This document shows, in pieces, positions 8,577-16,959 of a stretch of 64,000 nucleotides of DNA. The translations under genes and the position numbers were made by a program. Position 1 is the stretch's first letter. Every line of letters begins with the position of its first letter. Source of the stretch: Bifidobacterium sp. ESL0728 (lineage in GTDB: Bacteria > Actinomycetota > Actinomycetes > Actinomycetales > Bifidobacteriaceae). The notes beneath the pieces were generated by a model. The model was not told the origin of the DNA. It was given only the letters and a program-made list of their open reading frames with translations, and ran no database searches. The stretch covers positions 372,001 through 436,000 of the forward strand of contig NZ_CP113925.1 of NCBI RefSeq assembly GCF_029392015.1, written 5' to 3'.

Positions 8577-9653
8577 ATGCCGCATAGAATCACCTTGAGG
8601 GATGTGGCGAAGGAGGCGGGAGTCTCGATTACCTCGGCTTCCTTGGTCCTCAATAATCGTCCGATGCGGGTTTCAAAGAAAAAACGCGCGGCGATATTGG
8701 ATGCGGCCAAGCAACTTAATTACGTTCCCAACCAAACCGCCCGAAGTCTTGCCACAAACCGGTCGATGCTTTTGGCGCTTATCGTCCCCGATATTCAGAA
8801 TCTGTTTTTCGCCTCTCTGGCCAAATCACTTGAAGACAGCGTCAGCAAGCACGGATATACCCTTATTATCGCCAACTCCGATGACTCTGCAGTGGAAGAG
8901 CATAATATTCTCCAGCGATTGGAAGCCAGAGGTATTGATGGTCTGTTCCTGGTGCCTTCCTTGGAGTCTGTTGCCGATTCGAAGGGCTTGCATAAGGATG
9001 TCTCCCGTCTCTATTTTCCTGTGGTATTGGGCGATCGTTTGGTCGACGAGCAATGGTGCGATGCCGTTGGATCCGACAATTTTATGGGCGGCGAATTGGC
9101 TGCAAGGTTCTTTATCGCTCAGGGGCATCGAAAAATCGCTTGTATCAGCGGTACCAACGGTTCGGGAAACATGAATGCGAGGAAGTCGGGTTTCGTTTCA
9201 GGGCTTGAAAAGGCAGGTTTGCAGTTGGATCCCTCCTTGGATTGCGACGGCGACTATCATTTCAGCAGCGGCTATCGGCAGGCCGATCACATCATCGATC
9301 AAGGTGCCACCGCGGTGTTCTGCGGCAACGATCTGATGGCTCTTGGATTCATCAAACGTCTCAATGAACGCCAATTGAAATGCCCGCAGGACTGTTCGGT
9401 GATTGGCTATGACGATGTCGCCGGATGCCTGGGGCTTGAATCCGAACTTACGACCATCGATCAGGACATCAATTCAGTGGCGCTCGCATGCAGCGATTGC
9501 ATGATGTCAAGACTCGAGCAGCTCGCCTCTGACGATCATGGCGAAGACAAAAAGGCGAGAGGCAAAAAGAAATCACAGCTTTGGCTCAAACAGCCTCGTC
9601 AATATTTAGTGCAGCCAAAGCTCGTAGAGAATGCTACGGTATACACATTTTGA
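8577..9653 (+). CDS. LacI-family transcriptional regulator of the nucleoside/ribose cluster
   Basis: A 358-residue LacI/GalR regulator. The N-terminal helix-turn-helix reads RITLRDVAKEAGVSITSASL, followed by the hinge helix and a periplasmic-binding-protein-like effector domain (LIVPDIQNLFFASLAKSLED, GHRKIACISG, TAVFCGNDLMALGF, VIGYDDVAG). The ATG at 8577 has AGAAGGG upstream; the longer open frame from 8493 would put residues before the DNA-binding domain. A TATAAT box at 8541-8546 may be its -10 element. It is transcribed away from the hydrolase-MFS operon, and matching operator sequences occur before that operon and before ribokinase. The inducer is probably ribose or a nucleoside-derived sugar (inference). 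Confidence 0.88.
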   Translation: MPHRITLRDVAKEAGVSITSASLVLNNRPMRVSKKKRAAILDAAKQLNYVPNQTARSLATNRSMLLALIVPDIQNLFFASLAKSLEDSVSKHGYTLIIANSDDSAVEEHNILQRLEARGIDGLFLVPSLESVADSKGLHKDVSRLYFPVVLGDRLVDEQWCDAVGSDNFMGGELAARFFIAQGHRKIACISGTNGSGNMNARKSGFVSGLEKAGLQLDPSLDCDGDYHFSSGYRQADHIIDQGATAVFCGNDLMALGFIKRLNERQLKCPQDCSVIGYDDVAGCLGLESELTTIDQDINSVALACSDCMMSRLEQLASDDHGEDKKARGKKKSQLWLKQPRQYLVQPKLVENATVYTF

Positions 9654-9680
9654 AGCGTCCGTAGCTCCCTACTTTCAATG

Positions 9681-9723
9681 AAAAATCGTTTCCTGCTTAT
9701 TTATAAAATAGGAAACGATTTTT
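9681..9723. terminator. Bidirectional terminator between regulator and ribokinase genes
   Basis: AAAAATCGTTTCCT (9681-9694) and AGGAAACGATTTTT (9710-9723) form a 14-bp stem, A-rich on one flank and T-rich on the other. It lies between two convergent genes and can serve both. Confidence 0.85.
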
Positions 9724-9813
9724 TAATAGCCTAGCTCGCTTGAAACTACCAAGCTTTCGGCTGATATGGCACGATACAGCTTAGGCGGCTGATACAACTA
9801 AAAGGCCAAAAGA

Positions 9814-10782
9814 TTAATGTTTCTCGATGAAATCCCGCACCTGCTCGGCGGTGCCGTAGGAAGCCTGAGCTCCTGATCCGAGTGCCGCGTAAGTGGCGAC
9901 ATACGAGGCGAGAGCAGCTGATTGGTCGAGTTCACAGCCTGACGCGAGGCCGGCCAAAACCGTGCCCATAAAGGCGTCTCCGCATCCAGTGGTGTCCTTG
10001 GGCTTGATTTTTACTGCGGTCACATGGCTTGTTTGCCGGTTGCGCAGAACCATGGCTCCGTCCCCGCCAATCGTCACGATGGCCTCGTGGAAACCGAAAT
10101 CATCCATCTGAGCGGCAAATACGTCCCAATCGCAAGCGAGCCAATCGCTGTCTTCGGGCTCTTCGATGCCGAGCAGCTGCGCCATTTCGTGTTCGTTGAC
10201 CAGCAGAATATCGGCATATTCAACAAGTTGCGCCGGCAGGGTAGCGGTAAACGGGGAATCGTTGAGCAGGACTTTGATTCCGGCTTCATGGCATATCTTC
10301 GCCGCAGCGGTGACCACTTCGATGGGGCTTTCCAGGCACAGGCCGAGTACTGACGATTTCAGCAATGTCGCTTCTTGGCTGTGCAGGTAATTGAGGTCCA
10401 CGGTCGCGTTTGAACCGGGGGAATAGACAATCGTGTTTTCCCCGTTTGCATCGACCGTGATCACCGTGGTGCCGCTTGGGCCGGCAACGTGATTGATGTG
10501 TGATGTGTCGACTCCGGCGTCGTTAAGACGGGAAATAAGGAAATCCGCGTTGGTATCCTCTCCTACCGCGCCGAACATGGTTACGTTGGCGCCGATTCGA
10601 GCGGCTGCCGCTGCTTGGTTGCTTGATTTGCCGCCGGGCAGTATCGTCAGAGGGCCGCCTTGGACGGTCTCTCCGGGATTCGGAAGTCTATGAGACATGA
10701 CGGTGTAATCGGCATTCAGGGATCCGAGAATACTGACGGACCCGGAGATGTGATCTAAAACAGAAATAGCCGCTGCGCTCAT
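9814..10782 (-). CDS. rbsK: Ribokinase (PfkB family)
   Basis: A 322-residue sugar kinase that would phosphorylate ribose released by the nucleoside hydrolases to ribose 5-phosphate. Ribokinase features are SILGSLNADYTV at the N-terminus, PGETVQGG, LPGGKSSNQAAAAARIGA, the NEHE motif, VTIGGDGA and the anion-hole/catalytic DTTGCGDAFMG near residue 270. The start at 10782 follows GAGGGA. The frame stays open to 10857 only by running into the palindromic promoter, so the longer start is rejected. It is transcribed divergently from the esterase gene out of the 10814-10857 element. Confidence 0.9.
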   Translation of the reverse strand: MSAAAISVLDHISGSVSILGSLNADYTVMSHRLPNPGETVQGGPLTILPGGKSSNQAAAAARIGANVTMFGAVGEDTNADFLISRLNDAGVDTSHINHVAGPSGTTVITVDANGENTIVYSPGSNATVDLNYLHSQEATLLKSSVLGLCLESPIEVVTAAAKICHEAGIKVLLNDSPFTATLPAQLVEYADILLVNEHEMAQLLGIEEPEDSDWLACDWDVFAAQMDDFGFHEAIVTIGGDGAMVLRNRQTSHVTAVKIKPKDTTGCGDAFMGTVLAGLASGCELDQSAALASYVATYAALGSGAQASYGTAEQVRDFIEKH

Positions 10783-10813
10783 TGTTCCCTCATTCTTTAC
10801 GCTAAAAACTGCG

Positions 10814-10857
10814 ATGTTGACTTTTATGATAAAACGCTTTATCATAAAAGTCAACAT
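10814..10857. promoter_or_regulatory. 44-bp perfect palindrome: bidirectional promoter with operator
   Basis: Arms 10814-10833 and 10838-10857 are exact inverted complements of 20 bases with a 4-base centre ACGC. Read rightward it holds TTGACT (10817-10822), a 17-base spacer and TATCAT (10840-10845). By symmetry the same promoter exists leftward. The centre matches the operator-like sites at 8261-8325. One bound LacI-type repressor would block divergent transcription of ribokinase and the esterase. Confidence 0.8.
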
Positions 10858-10950
10858 TACCGATGTTTTGCGATGAATGATGTTTCATGTAATTAGACAG
10901 CATTGACGATGTTATATGGTTTCATAACAATGATGTGAAAGCAGGCTGAT

Positions 10951-11973
10951 ATGGGTACAACATTGGACGCGACGGAGCGCAAGGTCCTTACGGGATGGAC
11001 CGAACTTGACGAAGACCTGGGCGAGGCAAGCCAGAAATTGGCGAATGCGATGTTCACCTCAAGGGTGATGTTCGCCAGAAGCGACCGTTTCCGCACCGAC
11101 TGCTGGCAGCTGCCCGAGGGCATCGATACGATTTGCGACATCCCTTATATCGATGACGGGTTACGCGGGCACAAGCTTGATATCTATCTTCCCCATGACG
11201 CCTACGTACGTGGCGGGAAATCGCTTCCCGTGTATGTTGACGTGCATGGCGGCGGGTTCATGTACGCCCACAAGGAGATCAACCGCAACTTCAACATGCA
11301 TCTGGCCGAGCTCGGTTTCGCGGTGTTCTCGGTCAATTATCGCCTTGCTCCAGGAACTGATTTCATCGGGCAGGTCGCGGATGTCGTAAAGGCGTTCTCT
11401 TGGATCCGCGAGCATCAAAAGGATTACCCCGTCGATCAGGGTAAGGTTTTTCTCACTGGAGATTCCGCCGGCGCGACCCTTGGGGTCTATGCCTTAGCCG
11501 TCGAGCATTCCAATGCCTTTGCGCAGGAACTTGGCATAACGCCGTCCGGTTTGGAATTCAGAGGCGCATCGTTCGTTTCCGGACTTTTCGACATCACCCC
11601 GTATTTCGCGTTCGACGGGGAAGCCGGCGAAATGAACTTCGCCTCGCCTTCGTTCGGCATCGAAGCCGTCGCTCCCGTTTTCTTCAAGGACATGCGAGAG
11701 AACCACGCCGACTGCGCGCAACTCGACTACCTGACGAAGCAGGCCGATATGCCGCCTGTCTACCTCAATACCAGCAATGACGATTTCATCCAAGGCGACA
11801 CCTTGCGTTTCGCTGCCGAGCTTTACGCGAACGGCAAGGATTTCGAGCTGAACGATTGCCACACGAAGAAGGGTGAGTCGCTGGGCCATATCTATCCGGT
11901 CAACATGACCTGGCTCGACGAGAGTCAAAAGGCGTTGCGACGGATTCGTGATTTCTCGTACAGCCTTCTCTAG
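10951..11973 (+). CDS. Alpha/beta hydrolase, HSL-like esterase
   Basis: A 340-residue carboxylesterase-like enzyme of the hormone-sensitive-lipase group. DVHGGGFMYAH gives the HGGG oxyanion-hole motif, LTGDSAGA the GDSAG nucleophile elbow with Ser. A C-terminal NTSNDDFIQG acid and the His in SLGHIYPV complete a triad. No signal peptide is seen, so it is cytosolic. It shares the palindromic promoter with ribokinase and precedes a second nucleoside hydrolase, which suggests deacylation of an acylated nucleoside or sugar ester before salvage; that role is inference. Confidence 0.8.
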   Translation: MGTTLDATERKVLTGWTELDEDLGEASQKLANAMFTSRVMFARSDRFRTDCWQLPEGIDTICDIPYIDDGLRGHKLDIYLPHDAYVRGGKSLPVYVDVHGGGFMYAHKEINRNFNMHLAELGFAVFSVNYRLAPGTDFIGQVADVVKAFSWIREHQKDYPVDQGKVFLTGDSAGATLGVYALAVEHSNAFAQELGITPSGLEFRGASFVSGLFDITPYFAFDGEAGEMNFASPSFGIEAVAPVFFKDMRENHADCAQLDYLTKQADMPPVYLNTSNDDFIQGDTLRFAAELYANGKDFELNDCHTKKGESLGHIYPVNMTWLDESQKALRRIRDFSYSLL

Positions 11974-11985
11974 ATTTCTTCTTGG

Positions 11986-12061
11986 GTTCCTGATTCCGTC
12001 GATTGCTTCGACTTGGGATTCTGCTGTGTATTTATGGTGAGGTAACGGCTGAATCAGGAAC
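11986..12061. other. Long-loop inverted repeat between esterase and hydrolase genes
   Basis: GTTCCTGATTC at 11986-11996 is the exact complement of GAATCAGGAAC at 12051-12061, with a 54-base loop. It may be an mRNA structure or a split operator before the second nucleoside hydrolase. Confidence 0.35.
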
Positions 12062-12102
12062 TTCGGTTTGTGCCAGGTTGCCGTCTGAGCGATAATAAAA
12101 CC

Positions 12103-13059
12103 ATGAAAAAACTGATACTTGATCTCGATACTGGTGTCGACGATGCCTTGGCGATTTCTTATGCCCTGGGCAGCCCCGAAGTGGAACTCATCGGCATTTG
12201 CGGCACCTACGGCAATGTGCTTCTGCAGCAGGGCATGCGCAATTCTTTGGCGATCACCGACCTTTACGGCCATCCCGAAGTCAAGGTCTATCCCGGCCTG
12301 CCACACGCCAGCAAAACCGATTCGTTTGCCGTCGGAGAGGTCTCGGCCTTCATCCACGGCAAGAACGGCATCGGCGAGGCACAGATCCCCGATTCTTCAA
12401 GAAGTCCGGAATCGCAGTCCGCTGTGGACTTCATCATCGACGCAGTCAAGATGTATGGTAACGATCTCGTTTACGTGCCCACCGGCCCGATGACCAACAT
12501 CGCTGCGGCGCTCAAAAAAGCCCCGGAAATCGCGCATGAAATCGGCAAGATTGTGCTTATGGGTGGTGCGTTGACTGTGTGCGGCAATGTGTCGCCATGG
12601 GCCGAGGCCAACATCTCGCAGGATCCGGATGCTGCCAACGAGCTGTTCCGCTCGGGTGCTCCGGTGACGATGATTGGTCTCGATGTCACGCTCCAGACGT
12701 TGCTGACGTATAAGGAAACGGCACGTTGGCGCGATTTGCACAATGCGGCTGGCGATTTTCTCGCCACGATGACCGATTTTTATATCAAAGCGTACGAAAC
12801 CACGGCTCCGGCTTTGGGCGGCTGTGGCCTGCACGATCCGTTGGCCGTTGCGGTGGCTATCGATCCAACCTTGGTGACGACGTTGCCGCGCAACCTCAAG
12901 GTCGAAACCGAGGGGCCGACCCGCGGGCGCACCATCGGCGATAACGATCGGCTGAACGATCAGGTCAAAACCACGCAAGCGGCGATCAGCGTGGACGTGC
13001 CGCGGTTCCTCAATGAGTTCATGACCAGGATCACCCGTCTGGCCCAGTCTGTCGGCTGA
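12103..13059 (+). CDS. Second ribonucleoside hydrolase (IUNH family)
   Basis: A 318-residue nucleoside hydrolase, paralogous to the one at 7234-8172 but clearly diverged. Motifs are LDLDTGVDDALA (calcium site), VPTGPMTNIA, LMGGALTVCGNVSPWAEANI, DPDAA and LHDPLAVAVAID with the active-site His. The start is the ATG at 12103, which places the family MKKLILDLD motif at the N-terminus; no strong ribosome site is visible and a GTG at 12070 is the alternative. Co-directional with the esterase 130 bases upstream and probably part of the same regulon. The two hydrolases may divide purine and pyrimidine nucleosides (inference). Confidence 0.86.
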   Translation: MKKLILDLDTGVDDALAISYALGSPEVELIGICGTYGNVLLQQGMRNSLAITDLYGHPEVKVYPGLPHASKTDSFAVGEVSAFIHGKNGIGEAQIPDSSRSPESQSAVDFIIDAVKMYGNDLVYVPTGPMTNIAAALKKAPEIAHEIGKIVLMGGALTVCGNVSPWAEANISQDPDAANELFRSGAPVTMIGLDVTLQTLLTYKETARWRDLHNAAGDFLATMTDFYIKAYETTAPALGGCGLHDPLAVAVAIDPTLVTTLPRNLKVETEGPTRGRTIGDNDRLNDQVKTTQAAISVDVPRFLNEFMTRITRLAQSVG

Positions 13060-13196
13060 AAACGGGAAAGTTGAAAGCGGAAATTAGAAAAGCAACAAAC
13101 CCGGAAACCGGAAAACTGCGAAACCTGTGAGCTGGAAAGGTGAGCGGTCAGCAAGCGGAATTCCCCTTTCACTGATTCCAATCATCTGGCATAAAG

Positions 13197-13236
13197 AATA
13201 GCTTTGGTGTGTTTATTGTAATGCATCAAAGCTATT
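13197..13236 (+). terminator. Hairpin downstream of the second nucleoside hydrolase
   Basis: AATAGCTTTG (13197-13206) pairs with CAAAGCTATT (13227-13236) across a 20-base loop. No strong T-run follows, so it may be a terminator or a structural element. Confidence 0.4.
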
Positions 13237-13561
13237 ACTGTATCAATATTCGATATCTGCACCAGCCGCTATACGGGTCTATCCGGCTTAGGTGAACAAT
13301 GCCGTTTGTCTTGGAAATACTCACTTTTGAGTCATTGAAACTAACGGATAAAGCCACAAATTTGAGGCTCGGATTTGCTTTCGCGGTTATCGGGTCGCGT
13401 TATCATTGTCTCGTCGGTTTCGTTTTCCATTGTCTTTTTCCATATCGCAGTTTTCTGTTGTTGAGTTGTGCCGGTTTGTGCTGTGTGGACTGTTTTCTGC
13501 CGTATGGTGCGGCTTTGCGACGTTGCCGATGTTGGTGAAAACCCATCTATAAAGGAATATC
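13237..13561. other. Intergenic region before the Tet/QacA-like transporter
   Basis: No credible gene. The frame at 13299-13538 has no ribosome site and no recognisable protein. The last 15 bases carry the AAGGA site of the transporter. Confidence 0.35.
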
Positions 13562-15184
13562 ATGAGTGCAAATGAACACGAAACAGCCGTGGAAACCGAA
13601 GAGATTTCCGACGCTGACAACCGAATTGCCATTAAGGCACTGATTCTCCTACTCATCACTTTCATCCTTGGAACCCTGTGTCTTCAGGGCTTCAACCTTG
13701 TTTTTGAGCAGGTAGGCAAGGCCGTCGGTTCGCCGGCGCAGGCCTCGCTGATTACCGCCTTGCCGAGCATCGTTCTTGGTATAGTCTGCTTCTTGTACGG
13801 CTCGCTTGGCGATTTTGTATCGTTGAAAAAATTGGTTGCGACAGGGTTGGTGATTGTATTCATCGGCTCCATTTTTGGTTTTGTGGCCAATTTCTTCTTC
13901 CAAGCGAACCTGTGGACCGTCATCATCGCGCGTGTGCTGCAGACGGCAGGCGAGCAGGTGGCCGGTTCCGCCTATCTGGTCATCACGACCAAATATCTGC
14001 GCAGTTCGCTCAAAGTCATCTTCTTCGGCATCTATACCGCTGGCTACCAGCTTTCTTCCGCGATTGGGGTTTTCGCCGGCGGCCTGTTGAGCTCGATTCA
14101 CTGGCAGTTCCTCTTCCTGATTCCTGCGGTCACCATTCTTTTCGTGCCTGCGCTGATGAAATATCTTCCGGCGATGCATAGCACCGGCAAGGGTGTTGAT
14201 TGGCTTGGTTTCACCATTTTCGGTGCCGCCTGCGCCTTCGTAACCCTCTTCTTCTCATATATGGATTGGTGGATGCTCGCCGTTTCCGTGTTGCTGTTCT
14301 GCCTGTTCGCGGTTTATATCCATCGCAACAGCGATAATGATAAGTCGCCAAACGCCGCTCAGGCTGCCGCCGCGCAGGGTTCCACCAAGACAGAATCTGC
14401 TGGTGAATCTGAGGTCAAGTCTGCAGCCACGTTCGACAAGTCCGCAGCCAAGCCGGTCAATCCGGTCAAGCCCGTTGCGAAGTCCGCTAAGTCGCGCCCT
14501 TCCTTCTGGCCCGCAGAGCCGTTCGTCACGCCTGCCTTCTTTCACAACACCCGCTGGCTCAAGGCGATCATGCTCATCCTGCTTTTCTACTTCACCAACT
14601 ATTCCGCGGCTCCGATCCTGAACGCCATCGGTTCCGGCGTCTATGGCATGCAGACTATCCAAGTTTCGCATTACATCGTGTGGGCCTACGTCGTCGCGGC
14701 GATTGTCGGCACCAGCTCCGGTGCCATTGTCGACCGCATCGGCCACACGGTGGCCATCATCGCCGCGGCGATCCTCATGATTTGTGGCTTCGTCGGCGCC
14801 TCGCTTTTGGTCAATGCCGGGTTTATCTGGCTGACGTTGATGGCGTGCATTTTCTATGCCGGCATGGGTCTGCTCTACTCGCCGGTCGTTGACACGGTTC
14901 TGGGTACGCTGCCGAAGGAACAATCTGGCCGTGGCGTTGGCATGAATGATCTGGTTATGGCCATCACCGCGTCCATCGGTATTGCCATTTTCGGCGGCAT
15001 CATGAACAGCCAATCTTTCGCCGGGTTCTCGCTGACCGGCGCCCACGGCGTTGCCGCCAACTGCGCGAACATCCTCTTGCTCGGCGCCGGCATCATCGCC
15101 ATCGGCCTGATTGTTTTCCTGCTGATTCGCAAGGACGTCTATCACCCCGCTGAGGCCGAAGCTGAGGCAAAGGCAAAGGCGTAA
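13562..15184 (+). CDS. 14-TM MFS transporter (DHA2, Tet(K)/QacA-like)
   Basis: A 540-residue major facilitator exporter. The pattern LGIVCFLYGSLGDFVSLKKL after helix 2, and the helix 5-6 region ending SSIHWQFLFLIPAVTILFVP, resemble the 14-helix tetracycline/multidrug exporters. A hydrophilic Ala/Lys/Ser-rich loop at about 260-315 is longer than usual and separates the two halves. The tail is a run of Ala/Glu/Lys. AAGGA lies 8 bases before the ATG and a strong terminator follows. It sits next to the salvage cluster but no operator of that cluster precedes it; the substrate is unknown. Confidence 0.8.
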   Translation: MSANEHETAVETEEISDADNRIAIKALILLLITFILGTLCLQGFNLVFEQVGKAVGSPAQASLITALPSIVLGIVCFLYGSLGDFVSLKKLVATGLVIVFIGSIFGFVANFFFQANLWTVIIARVLQTAGEQVAGSAYLVITTKYLRSSLKVIFFGIYTAGYQLSSAIGVFAGGLLSSIHWQFLFLIPAVTILFVPALMKYLPAMHSTGKGVDWLGFTIFGAACAFVTLFFSYMDWWMLAVSVLLFCLFAVYIHRNSDNDKSPNAAQAAAAQGSTKTESAGESEVKSAATFDKSAAKPVNPVKPVAKSAKSRPSFWPAEPFVTPAFFHNTRWLKAIMLILLFYFTNYSAAPILNAIGSGVYGMQTIQVSHYIVWAYVVAAIVGTSSGAIVDRIGHTVAIIAAAILMICGFVGASLLVNAGFIWLTLMACIFYAGMGLLYSPVVDTVLGTLPKEQSGRGVGMNDLVMAITASIGIAIFGGIMNSQSFAGFSLTGAHGVAANCANILLLGAGIIAIGLIVFLLIRKDVYHPAEAEAEAKAKA

Positions 15185-15215
15185 GCGGTAGGAGGTATAG
15201 GGCATACTCAAGCCA

Positions 15216-15301
15216 TAAGCCGTAGCCATTCGTAAGCCGCGATCCTGTGATCCTGCTGGTAGCAGTGAACCTGCCGGTAGTCATTCGTGCGCTACGGCTT
15301 A
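15216..15301. other. Inverted repeat with long loop after the MFS gene
   Basis: TAAGCCGTAGC (15216-15226) is complementary to GCTACGGCTTA (15291-15301). The 64-base interval contains further short repeats. It immediately precedes the terminator at 15317-15353. Confidence 0.3.
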
Positions 15302-15316
15302 CGGCATCAACCAAAA

Positions 15317-15353
15317 ATGGGGCGGTACGGTTTCAACAACCGTACCGCCCCAT
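15317..15353 (+). terminator. Strong GC hairpin terminator
   Basis: A perfect 16-bp stem (15317-15332 with 15338-15353), core GGGGCGGTACGGTT, with a 5-base loop. It is the probable end of the MFS transcript. T-rich sequence begins about 6 bases later. Confidence 0.8.
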
Positions 15354-15400
15354 CCGTCGTTGTTTTCCATTGCAAATGTGTCGCAATCTAAGCCCTTGGT

Positions 15401-15725
15401 GTCGCGTTTGCAATGTCTCCTTGCATTTGTGAAGGTAAAACCCCTGTTGCCGTCTTATTCGCAATAACAGCTTGCGTTTGTGTCGCAACCTGTGCCTCTG
15501 GCGTCGCGATTTGCAATGCCCTCTTGCATTTGCGACGCTGGTGCCTCTGTTGCCATCTTATTTGCAATGGCTTATTGTGTTTGTGACGTATTCTGTGCTC
15601 TTGGTGTCGCGTTTGCAATGTTGTCTTGCGTTTGGGACGGTAAAACTTCTGATTCCGTCTTATTCGCAATAACAGCTTGCGTTTGTGTCGCAGAAAACTC
15701 TGCCGGCGTCGTGTTTGCAATTTTT
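15401..15725. repeat. 51-bp repeat array, main copy (six units plus partial)
   Basis: Unit starts lie at 15401, 15452, 15503, 15555, 15606, 15657 and 15708, a period of 51 bp with one 52-bp interval. Each unit has an imperfect 33-bp dyad: left arm GTC..GTTTGCAAT, right arm CTTGCGTTTGTGAC, with outer GTCGC/GYGAC and inner GCAA/TTGC complementary. An 18-bp spacer follows, and spacers resemble each other. Because 51 is a multiple of three, several frames stay open, but no ribosome site or codon signal supports a protein. Confidence 0.8.
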
Positions 15726-15779
15726 AATCTGTTGAAACCACAGTTATGGTGCATAACCAGTAGTTAGAGCGTAATGGAA

Positions 15780-15841
15780 TGTGGATAATTAAGCCGCGAC
15801 ACGCCCGAGATGTGGATAACCCTTAGCGTTCGACCACAGTA
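15780..15841. promoter_or_regulatory. Paired DnaA boxes and 45-bp element upstream of nuclease-like gene
   Basis: TGTGGATAA, the complement of the perfect DnaA box TTATCCACA, occurs at 15780-15788 and 15811-15819. The 45 bases from CGACACGCC (15797) to ACCACAGTA (15841) match 60979-61023 at 39 of 45 positions. In both places the element ends 46-47 bases before a start codon, so it is probably regulatory. Confidence 0.65.
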
Positions 15842-15887
15842 GCCAGAAAATGTCTCGTTTTATTCGGATATGGGCTAGTTTCAAATT

Positions 15888-16847
15888 ATGCGACAATATT
15901 ACGAAATTGATCGGTTATTCTCCGAAGCCACTCGGGAAAGTCGGTGCTGTTTATGTTCCGATTCAAAAGTGCAGCGTGCGCTATACCGAAGATGCGCCTG
16001 CGGTGAGGTGGTGAATCCTTATCCGGGGTTGTTCTTCGATGCAGTTGCCTGGCAGAGGCTTGATGCTCGTCAGCAGATGTTATTCATAGCTCGTGCATTG
16101 CATATAGTCCATCCGTCTTGGCGGTTCGCAGGAATTACGGCGGCCAATATATACGGATTGGAATATCGGCGAAACCTGCATGATGGAAGTACCTTCATAG
16201 CTTCTCATCAAAGTCCAAAGGCATCGAAAAATCCCAAGTTGCATTATGTCTCTTGCAATGAATTGGAGGGCAAAACCTATGGCGAATTACCGGTGGTGTC
16301 TACCGCTGAGGCATTGGTCGAATGCGGAGCGCGCTACCCGTTCCGTGATGTGTTGCCTATGTATGATTCGGCATTTCGTCTTGGACTTGCCAGCGCTTCC
16401 GAAGTGAAGGGGATAGGCGAGAAGAGGGGTGCCGATTATCTTAGAATCCAGAGGCTTTTGAACTATGCGGATTCAAACAGCGAGAATGGTGGCGAATCCT
16501 TTTGCCGCGGGACGATTATTGAGGAAGGATTCCCGGTTCCAAAACTTCAGGTTGAATTTCCCAAGCCAGACGGTTCTACTTATCGGGTTGATTTTCTTTA
16601 TCATCTTCGTGATGGCAGAGATGTTGCTGTTGAATTTGATGGAATGGGTAAATATGTCGATTCCGACATGACAAAAGGACGTCCGATAGAGGAAATTATC
16701 AATGACGAACAGCAGAGGGAGCGCTTTTTATTACGAGATTGCGGAATTTCGGAAGTGGTCAGGCTTCGTTATCGCGATGTTGCCCAGCGGAAAGTCATGA
16801 TTCAAAAGTTGTTGAGCGCCAAAATACCCTGTGTAAAATCAGCTTAG
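15888..16847 (+). CDS. AbiEi/Vsr-like accessory protein (putative nuclease fold)
   Basis: A 319-residue protein of a kind common in actinobacterial accessory regions. The N-terminal half resembles AbiEi-type antitoxin/regulator proteins (a residue 40-60 segment with VNPYPGLFFD, then ALHIVHPSWRFAGITAANIYGL). The C-terminal half has a Vsr/DUF559-like restriction-endonuclease arrangement: YRVDFLYH, then AVEFDGMGKY, then ERFLLRDCG and EVVRLRYRDV. Asp and Glu in VDF and EFDG could be catalytic. No ribosome site is evident, so it may be leaderless. It is AT-richer than its neighbours and lies between two 51-bp repeat arrays behind a DnaA-box element. Family assignment is tentative. Confidence 0.6.
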   Translation: MRQYYEIDRLFSEATRESRCCLCSDSKVQRALYRRCACGEVVNPYPGLFFDAVAWQRLDARQQMLFIARALHIVHPSWRFAGITAANIYGLEYRRNLHDGSTFIASHQSPKASKNPKLHYVSCNELEGKTYGELPVVSTAEALVECGARYPFRDVLPMYDSAFRLGLASASEVKGIGEKRGADYLRIQRLLNYADSNSENGGESFCRGTIIEEGFPVPKLQVEFPKPDGSTYRVDFLYHLRDGRDVAVEFDGMGKYVDSDMTKGRPIEEIINDEQQRERFLLRDCGISEVVRLRYRDVAQRKVMIQKLLSAKIPCVKSA

Positions 16848-16959
16848 ATTGGTTTAGATATTTTACGTAAATTATGCTTTTGCGCTATGTGTAATTTGCG
16901 GCACAATCAGAATGTTGCGAGTCTGCTATTGCATTTGCGACAGTTTTAAATGATTAAGC

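Noticed and set aside
10783..10857. N-terminal extension of ribokinase
   Set aside because: This stretch holds the palindromic promoter; GAGGGA before 10782 and family length support the shorter protein.
15401..15725. CRISPR array
   Set aside because: Repeat units differ from one another at many positions, spacers are only 18 bp and resemble each other, and no cas gene is present in the window.
15780..15819. Replication origin from paired DnaA boxes
   Set aside because: Only two boxes, no AT-rich unwinding element, and no dnaA, dnaN or rpmH nearby. The element also recurs 45 kb away before another gene.
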